Source: Rhizobium sp. SEMIA4064 (GTDB lineage Bacteria > Pseudomonadota > Alphaproteobacteria > Rhizobiales > Rhizobiaceae). From it: a stretch of DNA of 64,000 nucleotides. The stretch's first letter is position 1. Every line of letters starts with the position of its first letter. Below the pieces are notes generated by a model, which was not told the DNA's origin, did not search any database, and was given only the letters and a program-made list of their open reading frames with translations. The DNA lies in contig NZ_PYJN01000016.1 in assembly GCF_003025035.1 (NCBI RefSeq), positions 389,360 through 453,359 on the forward strand. Reading direction: 5' to 3'. Shown here piece after piece: positions 63,215 through 64,000 of the stretch. The position numbers and the translations under genes are program-made.

Positions 63215-64000
63215 TCAGAACTGGTAGCGGCGGATGCGCCGCTGGACGATGAAAAGATAGAACGAGACGCCGGCGAGAATGATCAGGAACATCACTGTCG
63301 CGATCGTCGCGCCCATGGAGCGGTCGCCGAGCTGTAGCTGGAAGCCGAAGAAGACGCGGTAGAGCAGCGTGCCGAGAATATCGGTGGAACCATCCGGCCC
63401 CGCCAGCGCGCCCTGCACAGTATAGACAAGATCGAATGCGTTGAAATTGCCAACGAAGGTCAGGATCGAGATGATGCCGATCGCCGGCAGCACCAACGGC
63501 AGCTTGATCTTCCAGAACTGGCTCCAGCCGGTAACACCATCGCACTCGGCCGCCTCGATGACTTCTTCAGGAATGTTCAGCAGCGCGGCATAGATCAGCA
63601 TCATCGGGATGCCGACATATTGCCAGACCGAAATCAGCGCGACGGTGATCAGAGCCGTTCCCGGTTTGCCGAGCCAGGGGGCAAAGAACGACTTAAGGCC
63701 GACAAGGCCCATCAAATCGGGCGCCACACCCCAGAGCGGCGATAATATCAGCTTCCAGATGAAACCGACGATAACGAAGGAAAGCAGCGTCGGCAGAAAC
63801 ATGGCGGTGCGATAAAAGGCGACGAACCGCAGCTTCGGTAGCGACAGCAGCGCCGCGAGCGCAACACCAATCGGGTTCTGCACGCACATATGGATGACGA
63901 AGAAGATCAAATTGTTGCGCAGCGCATTCCAGAAGTCATGCGACCAGCGTTCATCCCCGAACAACACTTTGAAATTGTTGAGACCCACGAAGGTCGACTG
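63215..64000 (-). CDS. Sugar ABC transporter permease (MalF type), 5' end beyond window
   Basis: At least 261 residues are visible, ending IVQRRIRRYQF. They include the core helices and the EAA loop EAAECDGVTGWSQFWKIKLPLVLPAI. The frame is open to base 64000 (…STFVGLNNFKVLFG), so 20-40 N-terminal residues and the first helix are missing. The binding-protein gene of this importer is expected further right, outside the window. Confidence 0.9.
   Translation of the reverse strand, partial: QSTFVGLNNFKVLFGDERWSHDFWNALRNNLIFFVIHMCVQNPIGVALAALLSLPKLRFVAFYRTAMFLPTLLSFVIVGFIWKLILSPLWGVAPDLMGLVGLKSFFAPWLGKPGTALITVALISVWQYVGIPMMLIYAALLNIPEEVIEAAECDGVTGWSQFWKIKLPLVLPAIGIISILTFVGNFNAFDLVYTVQGALAGPDGSTDILGTLLYRVFFGFQLQLGDRSMGATIATVMFLIILAGVSFYLFIVQRRIRRYQF

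Overview
The window is ordinary chromosomal DNA of a Rhizobiaceae alphaproteobacterium, most likely genus Rhizobium. The signs are high-GC coding sequence, the rhizobial order rnpB - mraZ - dcw cluster - aqpZ - ddl, betaine-lipid genes btaAB beside an ArsR-methyltransferase/metF pair, a type II lumazine synthase (RibH2) under an FMN riboswitch, and CtrA/CcrM-type sites. No prophage, insertion sequence, CRISPR array or tRNA was seen.

Region 1 (1-17.7 kb) is the division and cell-wall (dcw) cluster on the minus strand: mraZ, rsmH, ftsL, ftsI, murE, murF, mraY, murD, ftsW, murG, murC, murB, mostly overlapping or nearly touching. It continues past a plus-strand MFS transporter and aqpZ to the first 30 codons of ddl, which run off the left edge. 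The mraZ promoter is overlaid by four TGGG repeats at an exact 10-bp period (candidate MraZ operator), and rnpB lies just upstream. The ddl promoter region has a CtrA-like box and three GANTC sites.

Region 2 (17.8-32 kb) mixes metabolism with an unusual density of peptidoglycan enzymes: two SLT-type lytic transglycosylases, an AmiD-type amidase, an MltB-type transglycosylase and a GH25 lysozyme lipoprotein. A TerB/DnaJ co-chaperone, PPi-dependent phosphofructokinase, LysE and EamA exporters, a serine hydrolase and btaA-btaB (phosphorus-free betaine lipid synthesis) sit among them. A 25-residue membrane peptide with a strong ribosome binding site lies at 32.0 kb behind a perfect TTAA-N7-TTAA box.

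Region 3 (32-45 kb) holds metF with its ArsR-methyltransferase regulator and a perfect 16-bp palindrome, ettA, an RNase T2, a lysophospholipase-like hydrolase, a decayed DMT transporter fragment, a CoA-transferase/ThDP-enzyme pair, a RidA protein, a TIGR01244-type phosphatase-like protein, an aldose-epimerase-like protein, an L,D-transpeptidase and an orphan ParA.

Region 4 (45.6-57.5 kb) looks like a catabolic island: Fe-alcohol dehydrogenase, aldehyde dehydrogenase, glutamine-synthetase-like ligase, APC permease and N-formylglutamate-amidohydrolase-like hydrolase on the minus strand, divergent from an RpiR regulator followed by a complete ABC importer. The gene set fits gamma-glutamylation-dependent breakdown of an amine or amino-alcohol (inference).

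Region 5 (57.5-64 kb) holds the FMN riboswitch with ribH2, a VOC protein, a GntR/methyltransferase pair, and a sugar ABC importer with a Gfo/Idh/MocA dehydrogenase, cut by the right edge. Start codons were chosen from ribosome binding sites, overlaps and family N-termini; several are GTG.
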